A program made the translations under genes and the position numbers. A stretch of DNA of 7,078 bases from JAPHTQ01 sp051747405. Lineage in GTDB: Bacteria > Pseudomonadota > Gammaproteobacteria > Thiohalomonadales > Thiohalomonadaceae. Below, piece by piece: positions 1 to 6,229 of the stretch; positions within the stretch are counted from its first letter, which is position 1, and each line of letters opens with the position of its first letter. The stretch spans positions 1-7,078 of the forward strand of contig JBNJGC010000136.1 in the NCBI GenBank assembly GCA_051747405.1. The letters run 5' to 3'. The notes under the pieces were generated by a model that worked only from the letters and a program-made list of their open reading frames with translations, was not told where the DNA came from and searched no databases.

Positions 1-2897
1 CAGCGGCCACACAGTTGCGGGTGCTCGGCGTGGCTGCCGACATCCTCGCGGTAGTGCCAACAGCGGGCGCACTTTTGGTGCGGGCTGGCCGCTACGGCGA
101 TCCAGGCCTCGTCGCCGTTGGCCAGGGTGTAGTGCATCGCCTCGGCGGGGGGCTCATCGATCACCTTCTCGACACCGGCGGTGGAGGTGATGAGCACGAA
201 ACGCAGCTCATCCTCCAGCCGGGCCAGGCGCTGCTGGAGCTCGCTGCCGCAGTAGAGGGTCACCTCGGCCTGGAGGTTGGCACCGATCTCGCCAGCGGTG
301 CGCAACCGTTCGAGCTCTTTGTTGACCGCATCGCGCAGCTCCATGACCTCGGCCCAGTAGTCGAGCCCCATCTCGCCAAGCTCCAGCGCGGGGAAGTCGT
401 ACCAGGTTTCGAGGAATACCGATTCGCCCCGCTCGCCCGGGATCTGCTGCCAGATCTCCTCGCCGGTGAAGCTGAGGATCGGCGCCAGCCAACGGCTCAT
501 CGCCTCGATGATGTGGTAAATCGCGGTCTGGGCCGAACGACGCGCCAGGGAGTCGGTCTGGGTGGTGTACTGCCGATCCTTGATCACATCCAGATAGAAC
601 GCCCCCATATCCACGGAGCAGAAGTTGTGCACCTTTTGGTAGATCTGGTGAAACTCGTACCTGTCGTAGGCGGGCAGCAGCTCTTGCTGGAGCTGCTCGG
701 CCCGGGCCACGGCCCAGGCGTCCAGCGCCAGTAGTTCGTCGGCGGGGACCAGATTCTTGGCGGGATCGAACCCGGCCAGATTGGCCAACATGAAGCGGGC
801 GGTGTTGCGGATACGGCGGTAGGCGTCGGCGGTGCGTTTGAGGATCTCGTCGGAGACGGTCATCTCGCCGCGGTAGTCGGCGGAGGCGACCCAGAGGCGC
901 AGGATGTCGGCACCGAGGTTGTTCACCACCTTCTGTGGTGCCACCACGTTGCCCTTGGATTTGGACATCTTCTGGCCCTTGGCATCGACGGTGAAGCCGT
1001 GAGTAAGCACTGACTTATAAGGTGCCTCGCCGGTGGTGGCCACGGCGGTCAAGAGCGAGGACTGGAACCAGCCGCGGTGCTGGTCAGAGCCCTCCAGGTA
1101 GAGGTCGGCCGGGCGGCGCAGGTTGTCGCGCCGCGCCAGTACACAGGCGTGGGTGACACCGGAGTCGAACCAGACGTCCAGGGTGTCGCTCACCTTGTCG
1201 TAGTCGGTCGCATCACTGCCCAGGAGCTCCTCCGGGTCGAGGCCGAACCAGGCGTCGATGCCCTGCGCCTCGACCCGCTGAGCCACCTGCTCAATGAGTT
1301 CGGAGGTACGCGGGTGCAGCTTACCGCTGACCTTATGCACGAACAGGGCGATGGGCACACCCCAGGTGCGCTGGCGTGAGATACACCAGTCGGGGCGGTT
1401 CTGCACCATCCCTTCGATACGCGCCTGGCCCCAGTCGGGCATCCACTCGGTCTGCTTGATCGCCGCCATCGCCGCCGGGCGCAGGCCGTTCTTTTCCATA
1501 CTGGTGCCCTGACCTCTGTTCCCGACAAGGTCAGGATACACGCCGTCCATGGCGATGCCCTGACCTCTGTTCCCGACAAGGTCAGGATACACGCCGTCCA
1601 TGGCGATAAACCACTGCGGGGTGGCGCGGAAGATGATCGGGGTCTTGTGGCGCCAGCAGTGGGGGTAGCTGTGGCGCAGCGCCTGAGCGTGCACCAGCTT
1701 ACCGTGCTCGCGCAGCACCTCCAGCACCGCATCGTTGGCCTTGAACACGTGCTGACCTTCAAATAATTCCGTGCCGGGCAGGAACTTGCCGTCGCCGCCC
1801 ACCGGGTTGTCCACCTTAAGGTGGTACTTCTGCCCGACCACATAGTCCTCCTGGCCGTGGCCGGGTGCGGTGTGTACCGCACCGGTACCGGCTTCAAGAC
1901 TGACGTGGTCGCCGAGGATCACCGGCACCTCGCGCTCATAGAAGGGGTGCTGCAGCTTCAGCCCCTCCAGATCGGCGCCGCTGCAGTAGGCGATGACGCG
2001 ATAATCATCGACCCCGTAACGACCCAGAGCGTCCTTGAGCAGCCCCTCGGCCAGCAGCAGACGCTCGGGGCCGTGCTCCCCTGCGCCGTCACACTGCACC
2101 AGGGCGTACTCCAACTCGGGGTTGAGCGCCACCGCCTGGTTGGCCGGCAGGGTCCAGGGGGTGGTGGTCCAGATAACGAAGGAGATGGGGCCTTCGCCCG
2201 GGTGGTCGCCCGCCTTGTGGATACGACTCCAGAGGGCCTCGTCATCCAGCACCTCGAAGCGCACGTCGATGGCCGGCGAGGTCTTGTCCTCGTACTCCAC
2301 CTCCGCCTCGGCCAGGGCCGAGCCGCAGTCGGTACACCAGTGCACCGGCTTGGAACCCTTGTGCAGGTGGCCCTTTTCGATGATCTCGCCGAGGGTGCGG
2401 ATGATGTCCGCCTCGAACTGGAAGTCCATGGTGAGGTAGGGATTGTCCCACTCACCGAAGATACCGAGGCGCTTGAAGTCCTCGCGCTGGCCATCGACCT
2501 GCTCACGGGCGTAATCGCGGCAAGCCGCGCGGAATTTATCCGCGGGAACCTGCAGCCCCGCCTTGCCCAGCTTCTTCTCCACCTGAAGCTCAATGGGCAG
2601 GCCGTGGCAGTCCCAGCCGGGAACGTAGGGGGCGTCAAAGCCGCTCAGGGTTTTAGACTTGACAATCATGTCCTTGAGCACCTTGTTCACCGCATGACCA
2701 ATATGGATATCGCCGTTGGCGTAGGGCGGCCCGTCGTGGAGGATGAACTTCTCCCGCCCCTCCCCGGCGGCGCGCAGCTTGCCGTAGAGGTCCATCGCCT
2801 GCCAACGCTTGAGCATATCGGGCTCGCGCTTGGCCAGATTGCCGCGCATCGGGAAATCGGTCTGCGGCAGGTTCAATGTGTCTTTGTAATCGCTCAC
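1..2897 (-). CDS. ileS: Isoleucyl-tRNA synthetase, 3' end cut by window edge, with in-frame 34-residue insertion
   Basis: Cytoplasmic class I aminoacyl-tRNA synthetase that charges tRNA-Ile with isoleucine and edits misactivated valine. The frame is open from a GTG start to the window edge (965 codons plus two bases). The N-terminus VSDYKDTLNLPQTDFPMRG matches the E. coli start, and GGTGA lies 6 bases upstream. Visible landmarks are HIGH at residues 65-68, WDCHGLPIE just after, TTTPWTLPANQA and the GTGAVHTAPGHG stretch of the CP1 editing domain, DWCISRQRTWG, and KMSKS at 643-647. The C-terminal zinc site has C943, C946, C963 and the first two bases of a fourth Cys codon (966). About 13 codons should be missing by comparison with E. 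coli (938 aa). Oddity: residues 433-466 are two copies of a 17-residue unit absent from E. coli IleS, yet the frame stays open and the motifs intact. It is the last gene of the leftward block; lspA commonly follows. Confidence 0.98.
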   Translation of the reverse strand, partial: MSDYKDTLNLPQTDFPMRGNLAKREPDMLKRWQAMDLYGKLRAAGEGREKFILHDGPPYANGDIHIGHAVNKVLKDMIVKSKTLSGFDAPYVPGWDCHGLPIELQVEKKLGKAGLQVPADKFRAACRDYAREQVDGQREDFKRLGIFGEWDNPYLTMDFQFEADIIRTLGEIIEKGHLHKGSKPVHWCTDCGSALAEAEVEYEDKTSPAIDVRFEVLDDEALWSRIHKAGDHPGEGPISFVIWTTTPWTLPANQAVALNPELEYALVQCDGAGEHGPERLLLAEGLLKDALGRYGVDDYRVIAYCSGADLEGLKLQHPFYEREVPVILGDHVSLEAGTGAVHTAPGHGQEDYVVGQKYHLKVDNPVGGDGKFLPGTELFEGQHVFKANDAVLEVLREHGKLVHAQALRHSYPHCWRHKTPIIFRATPQWFIAMDGVYPDLVGNRGQGIAMDGVYPDLVGNRGQGTSMEKNGLRPAAMAAIKQTEWMPDWGQARIEGMVQNRPDWCISRQRTWGVPIALFVHKVSGKLHPRTSELIEQVAQRVEAQGIDAWFGLDPEELLGSDATDYDKVSDTLDVWFDSGVTHACVLARRDNLRRPADLYLEGSDQHRGWFQSSLLTAVATTGEAPYKSVLTHGFTVDAKGQKMSKSKGNVVAPQKVVNNLGADILRLWVASADYRGEMTVSDEILKRTADAYRRIRNTARFMLANLAGFDPAKNLVPADELLALDAWAVARAEQLQQELLPAYDRYEFHQIYQKVHNFCSVDMGAFYLDVIKDRQYTTQTDSLARRSAQTAIYHIIEAMSRWLAPILSFTGEEIWQQIPGERGESVFLETWYDFPALELGEMGLDYWAEVMELRDAVNKELERLRTAGEIGANLQAEVTLYCGSELQQRLARLEDELRFVLITSTAGVEKVIDEPPAEAMHYTLANGDEAWIAVAASPHQKCARCWHYREDVGSHAEHPQLCGR
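1508..1535. repeat. Hairpin in first (left) copy of the ileS insert
   Basis: CCTGACCT (1508-1515) pairs with AGGTCAGG (1528-1535). After a one-base bulge, TGT (1517-1519) pairs with ACA (1525-1527), leaving a 5-base loop. This 11-bp interrupted stem is the core of the inserted unit and looks like a REP-type or Rickettsia-type palindromic element carried within a coding region. Confidence 0.8.
1559..1586. repeat. Hairpin in second (right) copy of the ileS insert
   Basis: Exact copy of the 1508-1535 hairpin, displaced by 51 bp. Each hairpin could form separately in DNA or mRNA, or the left arm of one could pair with the right arm of the other. Confidence 0.8.
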
Positions 2898-2902
2898 GTC
2901 TA

Positions 2903-2909
2903 CTCACCC
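2903..2909 (-). promoter_or_regulatory. ileS ribosome binding site
   Basis: The minus strand reads GGGTGAG, with GGTGA 6 bases before the GTG start at 2897. This fixes the ileS start, which also matches the E. coli N-terminus. The same bases form part of CTACTCACCC (2900-2909), a 10-mer found again in the terminal repeat of the MITE-like element at 6650-6659, so the site may be supplied by mobile DNA. Confidence 0.65.
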
Positions 2910-2918
2910 TAAAAATCA

Positions 2919-2948
2919 TCACCGCAAAGGCGCAAAGTGCGCAAAGGG
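2919..2948 (+). repeat. Left arm of inverted repeat flanking the GxxExxY gene
   Basis: Contains ACCGCAAAGGCGCAAAG followed by TGCGCAAAGGG, a purine-biased near-periodic repeat. It is inverted relative to 3371-3399 with two mismatches. It ends at the base before the GxxExxY stop codon (TAG on the minus strand, 2949-2951). Related copies occur at 6670-6696 and 6831-6855. Confidence 0.85.
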
Positions 2949-3329
2949 CTACAGGTTATACACAATACGTTTAATTCCGCGCCTGAGCACCGGAACATTG
3001 AAATTCATTAACAATCCAAGTTGCAACCCGGACAGCTTAAGGTATGTAAGGAGTTGCGCTTCGTGAATGGACTCAAGCTCTTCAACTGCTTTGAGCTCCA
3101 GAACGACACGCCTGTCGACAACCATATCCAGCCGATATCCACACTCCAGAAACTCCCCCTTGTACTTCACCGGTAGGGGCACTTGCCGTCTAAAGTCAAT
3201 CCCTCTCAATACAAGCTCCCTGCATAGGCACTGCTCATAAGTCGACTCCAGTAGACCTGGACCCAGCTGACGGTGCACTTCTATCGCCGCTCCGATAATC
3301 TGATTTGAGAGATAGTCCTCGCGCTTCAT
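2949..3329 (-). CDS. GxxExxY family protein (PD-(D/E)XK-like fold predicted)
   Basis: A 126-residue protein of normal length for the GxxExxY family, whose cellular role is not established. The naming motif is G25-L-L-E28-S-T-Y31. Further on are D68 in the GYRLDMVV stretch and E78-L79-K80 in VVLELKAVE; E28, D68 and E78-x-K80 fit the active-site pattern of PD-(D/E)XK nucleases, to which this family is thought to belong. The ATG is supported by AAGGAG 6 bases upstream and by the typical MKREDYLSNQIIGAAIEVHRQ-type N-terminus. It lies on the same strand as ribF and ileS, so it may be co-transcribed, but it separates two genes normally adjacent and sits inside an inverted repeat. Its sequence is visibly richer in A and T than ileS and ribF. 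No signal peptide or membrane segment is apparent. Nuclease activity is inferred, not shown. Confidence 0.93.
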   Translation of the reverse strand: MKREDYLSNQIIGAAIEVHRQLGPGLLESTYEQCLCRELVLRGIDFRRQVPLPVKYKGEFLECGYRLDMVVDRRVVLELKAVEELESIHEAQLLTYLKLSGLQLGLLMNFNVPVLRRGIKRIVYNL

Positions 3330-3335
3330 ACTCTA

Positions 3336-3341
3336 CTCCTT
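3336..3341 (-). promoter_or_regulatory. Ribosome binding site of the GxxExxY gene
   Basis: AAGGAG on the minus strand, 6 bases before the ATG at 3329. It is the best-matched site among the leftward genes, so the gene has its own good translation signal inside the element. Confidence 0.75.
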
Positions 3342-3361
3342 GAGATCGCACAATTCCCCAG

Positions 3362-4315
3362 TCATGTTTTCCTTTGCGTACTTTGCGCCTTAGCGGTGAA
3401 ATAATCCTTCGCCTGACGTGCATCCTGCATGATCTGCGCCTTGAGTGCATCAAACGAATCGAAGCGCCGCTCTTCGCGGATGCGGTGCAGGAAGTCCACA
3501 TGCACATAACGACCGTAGATCTCACCGTCAAAATCGAACAGGTGTACCTCCAGCAGGGAGCGGGTGCCGTCCACGGTGGGGCGGGTGCCGACGTTGGCCA
3601 CCCCCGCCACCGGTTCGCCTTCGATACCGAACATCTCCACCGCGAAGACCCCGTCCACCGGGGTCTTCTTGCGGTGCAGGAAGATATTCGCCGTGGGGAA
3701 ACCGATGGTGCGCCCCAGTTTGTCGCCGTGGGCCACCCGCCCGCACATGCGGTAGGGGCGCCCCAGCAACTGCTCCGCCAGGGGAAGATGGCCAGCCTGC
3801 AGCGCCTTGCGAATGCGGGTGCTGCTCACGCGCGCGCCCTGCAGCTGGAAGGTGTGCATGGTGACCACCTCAAAGCCGTGCACCTCGCCGGCCCGCTGGA
3901 GCATGGCAAAATCGCCGCCACGCCCTTTGCCGAAACAAAAGTCGTCCCCCACCACCAGATAGCGCACGCCCAGCCCCTCGACCAGCACCTGGCGAATAAA
4001 GGCCCCGGCCTCCATCCCGGCCAGCTTGCGGTTGAACGGCAGACAGAGAACCCGGTCCACCGAGTAGCGCTGCATCGCCCGAAACTTCTCGCGGAAGCGG
4101 GTCAGGCGCGGCGGCAGCTCACGCTGGGAGAAGTACTCCTGCGGCTGCGGCTCGAAGGTGATCACCGTGGTCGGCAGACACAGCTCCGCCGCCTTCTCCG
4201 CCAGTTGCCCCAGCACCGCCTGGTGGCCCAGATGCACCCCGTCGAAGTTACCGATGGTGGCCACACAGCCGCGGTGGTGCGGGCGCAGATTGTGTAAACC
4301 GCGGATCAACTCCAT
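3362..4315 (-). CDS. ribF: Bifunctional riboflavin kinase / FMN adenylyltransferase
   Basis: Makes FMN from riboflavin and ATP, then FAD from FMN and ATP, in the cytoplasm. It has 317 residues (E. coli RibF 313). The adenylyltransferase domain comes first: IGNFDGVHLGH at 21-31 with its nucleotide-binding HxGH-like motif, GDDFCFGKGRGGDF at 123-136, and VSSTRIR at 163-169. The riboflavin kinase domain follows from about 185: KLGRTIGFPTAN at 199-210, GVANVGTRPTVDG at 238-250, and LEVHLFDFDGEIYGR at 255-269. The ATG start aligns with E. coli MKLIRGIHNL. The gene begins 68 bases after murJ. The last dozen residues (YFTAKAQSTQRKT) do not resemble the E. coli tail and are encoded by the inverted repeat of the GxxExxY element, so the native terminus was probably replaced. 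Both catalytic domains look intact. Confidence 0.98.
   Translation of the reverse strand: MELIRGLHNLRPHHRGCVATIGNFDGVHLGHQAVLGQLAEKAAELCLPTTVITFEPQPQEYFSQRELPPRLTRFREKFRAMQRYSVDRVLCLPFNRKLAGMEAGAFIRQVLVEGLGVRYLVVGDDFCFGKGRGGDFAMLQRAGEVHGFEVVTMHTFQLQGARVSSTRIRKALQAGHLPLAEQLLGRPYRMCGRVAHGDKLGRTIGFPTANIFLHRKKTPVDGVFAVEMFGIEGEPVAGVANVGTRPTVDGTRSLLEVHLFDFDGEIYGRYVHVDFLHRIREERRFDSFDALKAQIMQDARQAKDYFTAKAQSTQRKT
3371..3399 (-). repeat. Right arm of inverted repeat, overlapping the 3' end of ribF
   Basis: On the minus strand it reads ACCGCTAAGGCGCAAAG then TACGCAAAGG, the inverted partner of 2919-2948. It lies inside the ribF frame and encodes about residues 306-315 of RibF (FTAKAQSTQR); the ribF stop codon follows at 3362-3364. 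The end of ribF therefore seems to have been rewritten by the element. Confidence 0.85.
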
Positions 4316-4347
4316 GCCTGTGTCGCACCCTGCCCGGAAAACGATCG

Positions 4348-4353
4348 ATTATA
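4348..4353 (-). promoter_or_regulatory. Candidate -10 element upstream of ribF
   Basis: The minus strand has a perfect TATAAT 32 bases before the ribF ATG, in the 68-base murJ-ribF gap. No good -35 is visible at 16-18 bases; the best nearby hexamers start with TTCGAG or CGAGTT. It could be an internal promoter feeding ribF, the GxxExxY gene and ileS, or a chance AT-rich patch. Confidence 0.35.
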
Positions 4354-4383
4354 ACCCGATCCAGGGCGCTAACTCGAATGCAT

Positions 4384-5949
4384 TCAATCCATCCGGCCCA
4401 CCAGCTGGCGGGGGCGAATCCCCAGCAATAGCAGAGCGACCAGGTATATTCCCATCGCGAGCATCACTGTACCCGCCAGCTCCACCCCCCTGTCGATGGC
4501 TGACAGTGCAAACCACTCATCCAGGGTCCCTCGGTGCCATAACAAAAATGCCGCCATGATGATATTGGCTGCTGACACCTGTAGCGCGAACCCCCACCAG
4601 CCGGGCTCCGCTCGATAAACTCCGTCACGCCGTAGGCGATAAAACAGCATACCCGCGTTAGCAAAGGCCGCTAGGCCTGTTGCCAAAGCCAGGCCGGCAT
4701 GGGGCCCCTCCACACCGGCGAGCGCCATCGGCACAACAAACAGCAGATTCATCAGCATGTTGGCCACCATCGAGTAGACCGCAAAGCGAACCGGGGTGCG
4801 GGTATCCTGCCGGGCGAAGAAACCCGGCGCCAGAACCTTGACCAACATAAAGCCGAGCAACCCCACCGAGTAGGCCATAAGGCTAAGAGTCGCCATGTGA
4901 ACATCCGCAGGGGAGAACTCTCCGTACTGAAACAGCGTGATGAGCACCGGACCGGCCAGCAGCAACAACCCAAGCATCGCAGGCAGCCCGATAAGAAGCA
5001 CCCAGCGCAATGCCCAGTCCAAGGTACGGCTGAAACGCTCCGGCTCAGCCTCAGCATGGCGCTGAGAGAGGCTGGGCAGGATCACCGTAGCCAAGGCGAT
5101 ACCGAAAACCCCCAGCGGGAACTCCACCAGCCGGTCCGAATAGTAGAGCCAGGTCACACTGCCGGTGACCAGAAATGAGGCGATGATGGTGTCGAACAGC
5201 AGGTTGAGCTGCGCCACCGAGGAGCCGAATATCGCCGGCAACATCAACTTCATGATGCGCTGCACCCCCTCATCACGCCAGCCCCAGCGCGGGCGTGGCA
5301 ACAACCCTAGCCGTAGCAGCGAGGGAAACTGAAATAGCAACTGCACTACCCCGGCAATCAGCACCCCCCAACCCAACGCTAACACCGACGGTTCAAGAAG
5401 TGGTGAGAGCCAGAGAGCGGCAGCGATCATACTCAAGTTCAGCCAGACCGGCGTCACCGCTTGTACCGCAAAACGGCCATAAGTATTAAGCACTCCGGCG
5501 CTCAGTGCGGTAAGAGAGATCAACAACAGGTAGGGAAATGTCAGACGAAACATCTCGGCGGTCAGTGCGTATTTCTGTTCGTCCGCGTCGAAAACGAAGC
5601 CGGGGGCAAACAGAGCCACCAATGGATACGCCCCCGCTACCGCCAGCACGGTCAATAGTAGCAACACCCCTCCCAGGGTCCCGCTAACATTCGCCACCAA
5701 CAGTCGAACTTCGGCCTGCGTGCGCAGCGCCTTGTACTCGGAGAGTACCGGCACGAAGGCCTGAGAGAAGGCCCCTTCAGCAAACAGCCGGCGCAAAAAG
5801 TTGGGGATCTTGAAGGCGACGAAAAAGGCGTCGGTGGCCGCCCCTGCACCGAACAGGTTGGCGAACACCATGTCCCGCACAAAGCCCAGCACCCGTGAGA
5901 CCAGGGTCAGACTGCTGAACACGGCGGTCGATTTCAACAAGCCCCTCAT
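4384..5949 (-). CDS. murJ: Lipid II flippase MurJ (MVF family)
   Basis: Inner-membrane protein that moves the peptidoglycan precursor lipid II from the cytoplasmic to the periplasmic face. It has 521 residues (E. coli 511), with hydrophobic segments along most of the length, as expected for 14 membrane helices. The N-terminus MRGLLKSTAVFSSLTLVSRV aligns with E. coli MNLLKSLAAVSSMTMFSRV. The functionally important charged residues are present: R19 (E. coli R18), R25-D26, D40 in GAATDAFF, R53-R54 and E58 in LRRLFAEGAF, and R273 and E276 in YYSDRLVEFP (E. coli R270, E273). LAPGFFARQDTRTPV is also conserved. The first gene of the leftward block, divergent from rpsT. The Shine-Dalgarno is poor (GGGCAAG next to ATG, or GGAG 12 bases away), and a terminator-like hairpin precedes it. 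Identification is secure. Confidence 0.98.
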   Translation of the reverse strand: MRGLLKSTAVFSSLTLVSRVLGFVRDMVFANLFGAGAATDAFFVAFKIPNFLRRLFAEGAFSQAFVPVLSEYKALRTQAEVRLLVANVSGTLGGVLLLLTVLAVAGAYPLVALFAPGFVFDADEQKYALTAEMFRLTFPYLLLISLTALSAGVLNTYGRFAVQAVTPVWLNLSMIAAALWLSPLLEPSVLALGWGVLIAGVVQLLFQFPSLLRLGLLPRPRWGWRDEGVQRIMKLMLPAIFGSSVAQLNLLFDTIIASFLVTGSVTWLYYSDRLVEFPLGVFGIALATVILPSLSQRHAEAEPERFSRTLDWALRWVLLIGLPAMLGLLLLAGPVLITLFQYGEFSPADVHMATLSLMAYSVGLLGFMLVKVLAPGFFARQDTRTPVRFAVYSMVANMLMNLLFVVPMALAGVEGPHAGLALATGLAAFANAGMLFYRLRRDGVYRAEPGWWGFALQVSAANIIMAAFLLWHRGTLDEWFALSAIDRGVELAGTVMLAMGIYLVALLLLGIRPRQLVGRMD

Positions 5950-5968
5950 ATCTTGCCCGAACTCCGCT

Positions 5969-6000
5969 AAAAACCGCTGGCCCCGGCGGGGCCAAAGCGG
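5969..6000 (-). terminator. Terminator-like hairpin in the murJ leader
   Basis: On the minus strand CCGCT (6000-5996) pairs with AGCGG (5978-5974), and after a two-base bulge GGCCCC (5993-5988) pairs with GGGGCC (5984-5979) around a GCC loop. TTTTT (5973-5969) follows directly. This is an intrinsic-terminator shape 20 bases upstream of the murJ start. A second AGCGG lies at 5968-5964 and could pair with CCGCT instead. It could end leftward readthrough from the rpsT side, or act as an attenuator of murJ if the murJ promoter lies upstream. Both roles are inferred. Confidence 0.5.
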
Positions 6001-6002
6001 GC

Positions 6003-6008
6003 ATAATA
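6003..6008 (-). promoter_or_regulatory. Weak candidate -10 for murJ
   Basis: TATTAT on the minus strand, with only ATGCAA or TGCAAT near the -35 position. If used, transcription would start within the hairpin at 5969-6000. I see no better leftward promoter in the 292-base murJ-rpsT gap, so the murJ promoter is effectively unassigned. Confidence 0.18.
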
Positions 6009-6114
6009 ACGCGCTTAGCCCCGCTATTGCATGGATTCGCGCAGTAATCGCTTTGAATAGTGCCCAGCCCCGGCATTTTTCGATGGCGGCGAGGGAGTAA
6101 TTAGTGCATCATTC

Positions 6115-6166
6115 GGGACAGGGTAGGCTGACGCCATGAGTAGGCGACAGATTCTGTCCCTTTGGC
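6115..6166. repeat. Decayed palindromic (REP/RAYT-type) repeat between murJ and rpsT
   Basis: GGGACAG (6115-6121) is inverted against CTGTCCC (6154-6160), with a smaller hairpin GGC-TGAC-GCC inside and GTAGGC occurring twice. The right edge CTGTCCCTTTGGCA resembles sequences I associate with REP-associated Y1 transposase loci; that association is from memory. No transposase frame is present. It ends directly at the rpsT -35 hexamer. Confidence 0.4.
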
Positions 6167-6167
6167 A

Positions 6168-6198
6168 TTGACATCCGGGCCAAAAGTACGCATAGTAT
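6168..6198 (+). promoter_or_regulatory. rpsT promoter
   Basis: Perfect -35 TTGACA at 6168-6173. The -10 is either CATAGT at 6191-6196 (17-base spacer) or TAGTAT at 6193-6198 (19-base spacer). A GC-rich stretch GCGGCCC follows the -10, the kind of discriminator linked to stringent control of ribosomal genes. The predicted start of transcription is near 6204, giving a leader of about 38 bases. Confidence 0.7.
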
Positions 6199-6229
6199 GC
6201 GGCCCTTGAGATCAGGACATATTTTTTTC

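Larger units (their letters stand above)
1506..1607 (-). repeat. Tandem duplication of a 51-bp palindrome-containing unit inside ileS
   Basis: Two identical 51-bp copies (1506-1556 and 1557-1607) lie head to tail. 51 is 17 codons, so the ileS frame is kept. They encode MDGVYPDLVGNRGQGIA followed by MDGVYPDLVGNRGQGTS (residues 433-449 and 450-466). The last two residues differ because the exact repeat is offset by two codons from the protein unit. The flanking protein reads PQWFIA before and MEKNGLRPAAM after; E. coli reads PQWFVSMDQKGLR with no insert. Perfect identity suggests a recent duplication or an assembly artefact. Confidence 0.95.
2900..3399. mobile_element. Putative inverted-repeat element carrying the GxxExxY gene, inserted between ribF and ileS
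   Basis: The segment is bounded by a 29-bp inverted repeat (arms 2919-2947 and 3371-3399, 27 of 29 positions matching). The repeats closely bracket one small gene that is not part of the usual ribF-ileS arrangement. The inner edge of the left arm touches the stop codon of the gene. The outer left edge carries CTACTCACCC, shared with the element at 6646-6890. No transposase is encoded and I cannot see a convincing target duplication, so how it moves is unknown. The exact outer boundaries are uncertain, especially on the right, where no matching outer end is visible. Confidence 0.55.

Noticed and set aside
15..734. Long rightward open frame opposite the ileS 3' end
   Set aside because: It is the antisense shadow of ileS in GC-rich DNA; the protein has no recognisable motif and no ribosome binding site, while the minus strand encodes the zinc-finger end of IleS.
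1821..2912. 363-codon rightward open frame opposite the ileS 5' half
   Set aside because: Antisense to the HIGH and editing regions of IleS. The leucine/valine/glycine-rich product is typical of complement-frame reading of a GC-rich gene.
2919..2948. CRISPR-like array from the periodic ACCGCAAAGG repeats
   Set aside because: The repeats are contiguous, very short-period and present as single inverted arms, with no spacers of constant length and no cas genes.
3411..3418. GCCTGACG in ribF as a target duplication of the GxxExxY element
   Set aside because: It matches the direct repeat of the MITE-like element, but no copy exists at the other end near 2890-2900, and it lies in conserved ribF coding sequence.
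3374..4297. 307-codon rightward open frame opposite ribF
   Set aside because: Mirrors ribF almost end to end; histidine- and glutamine-rich product without family motifs.
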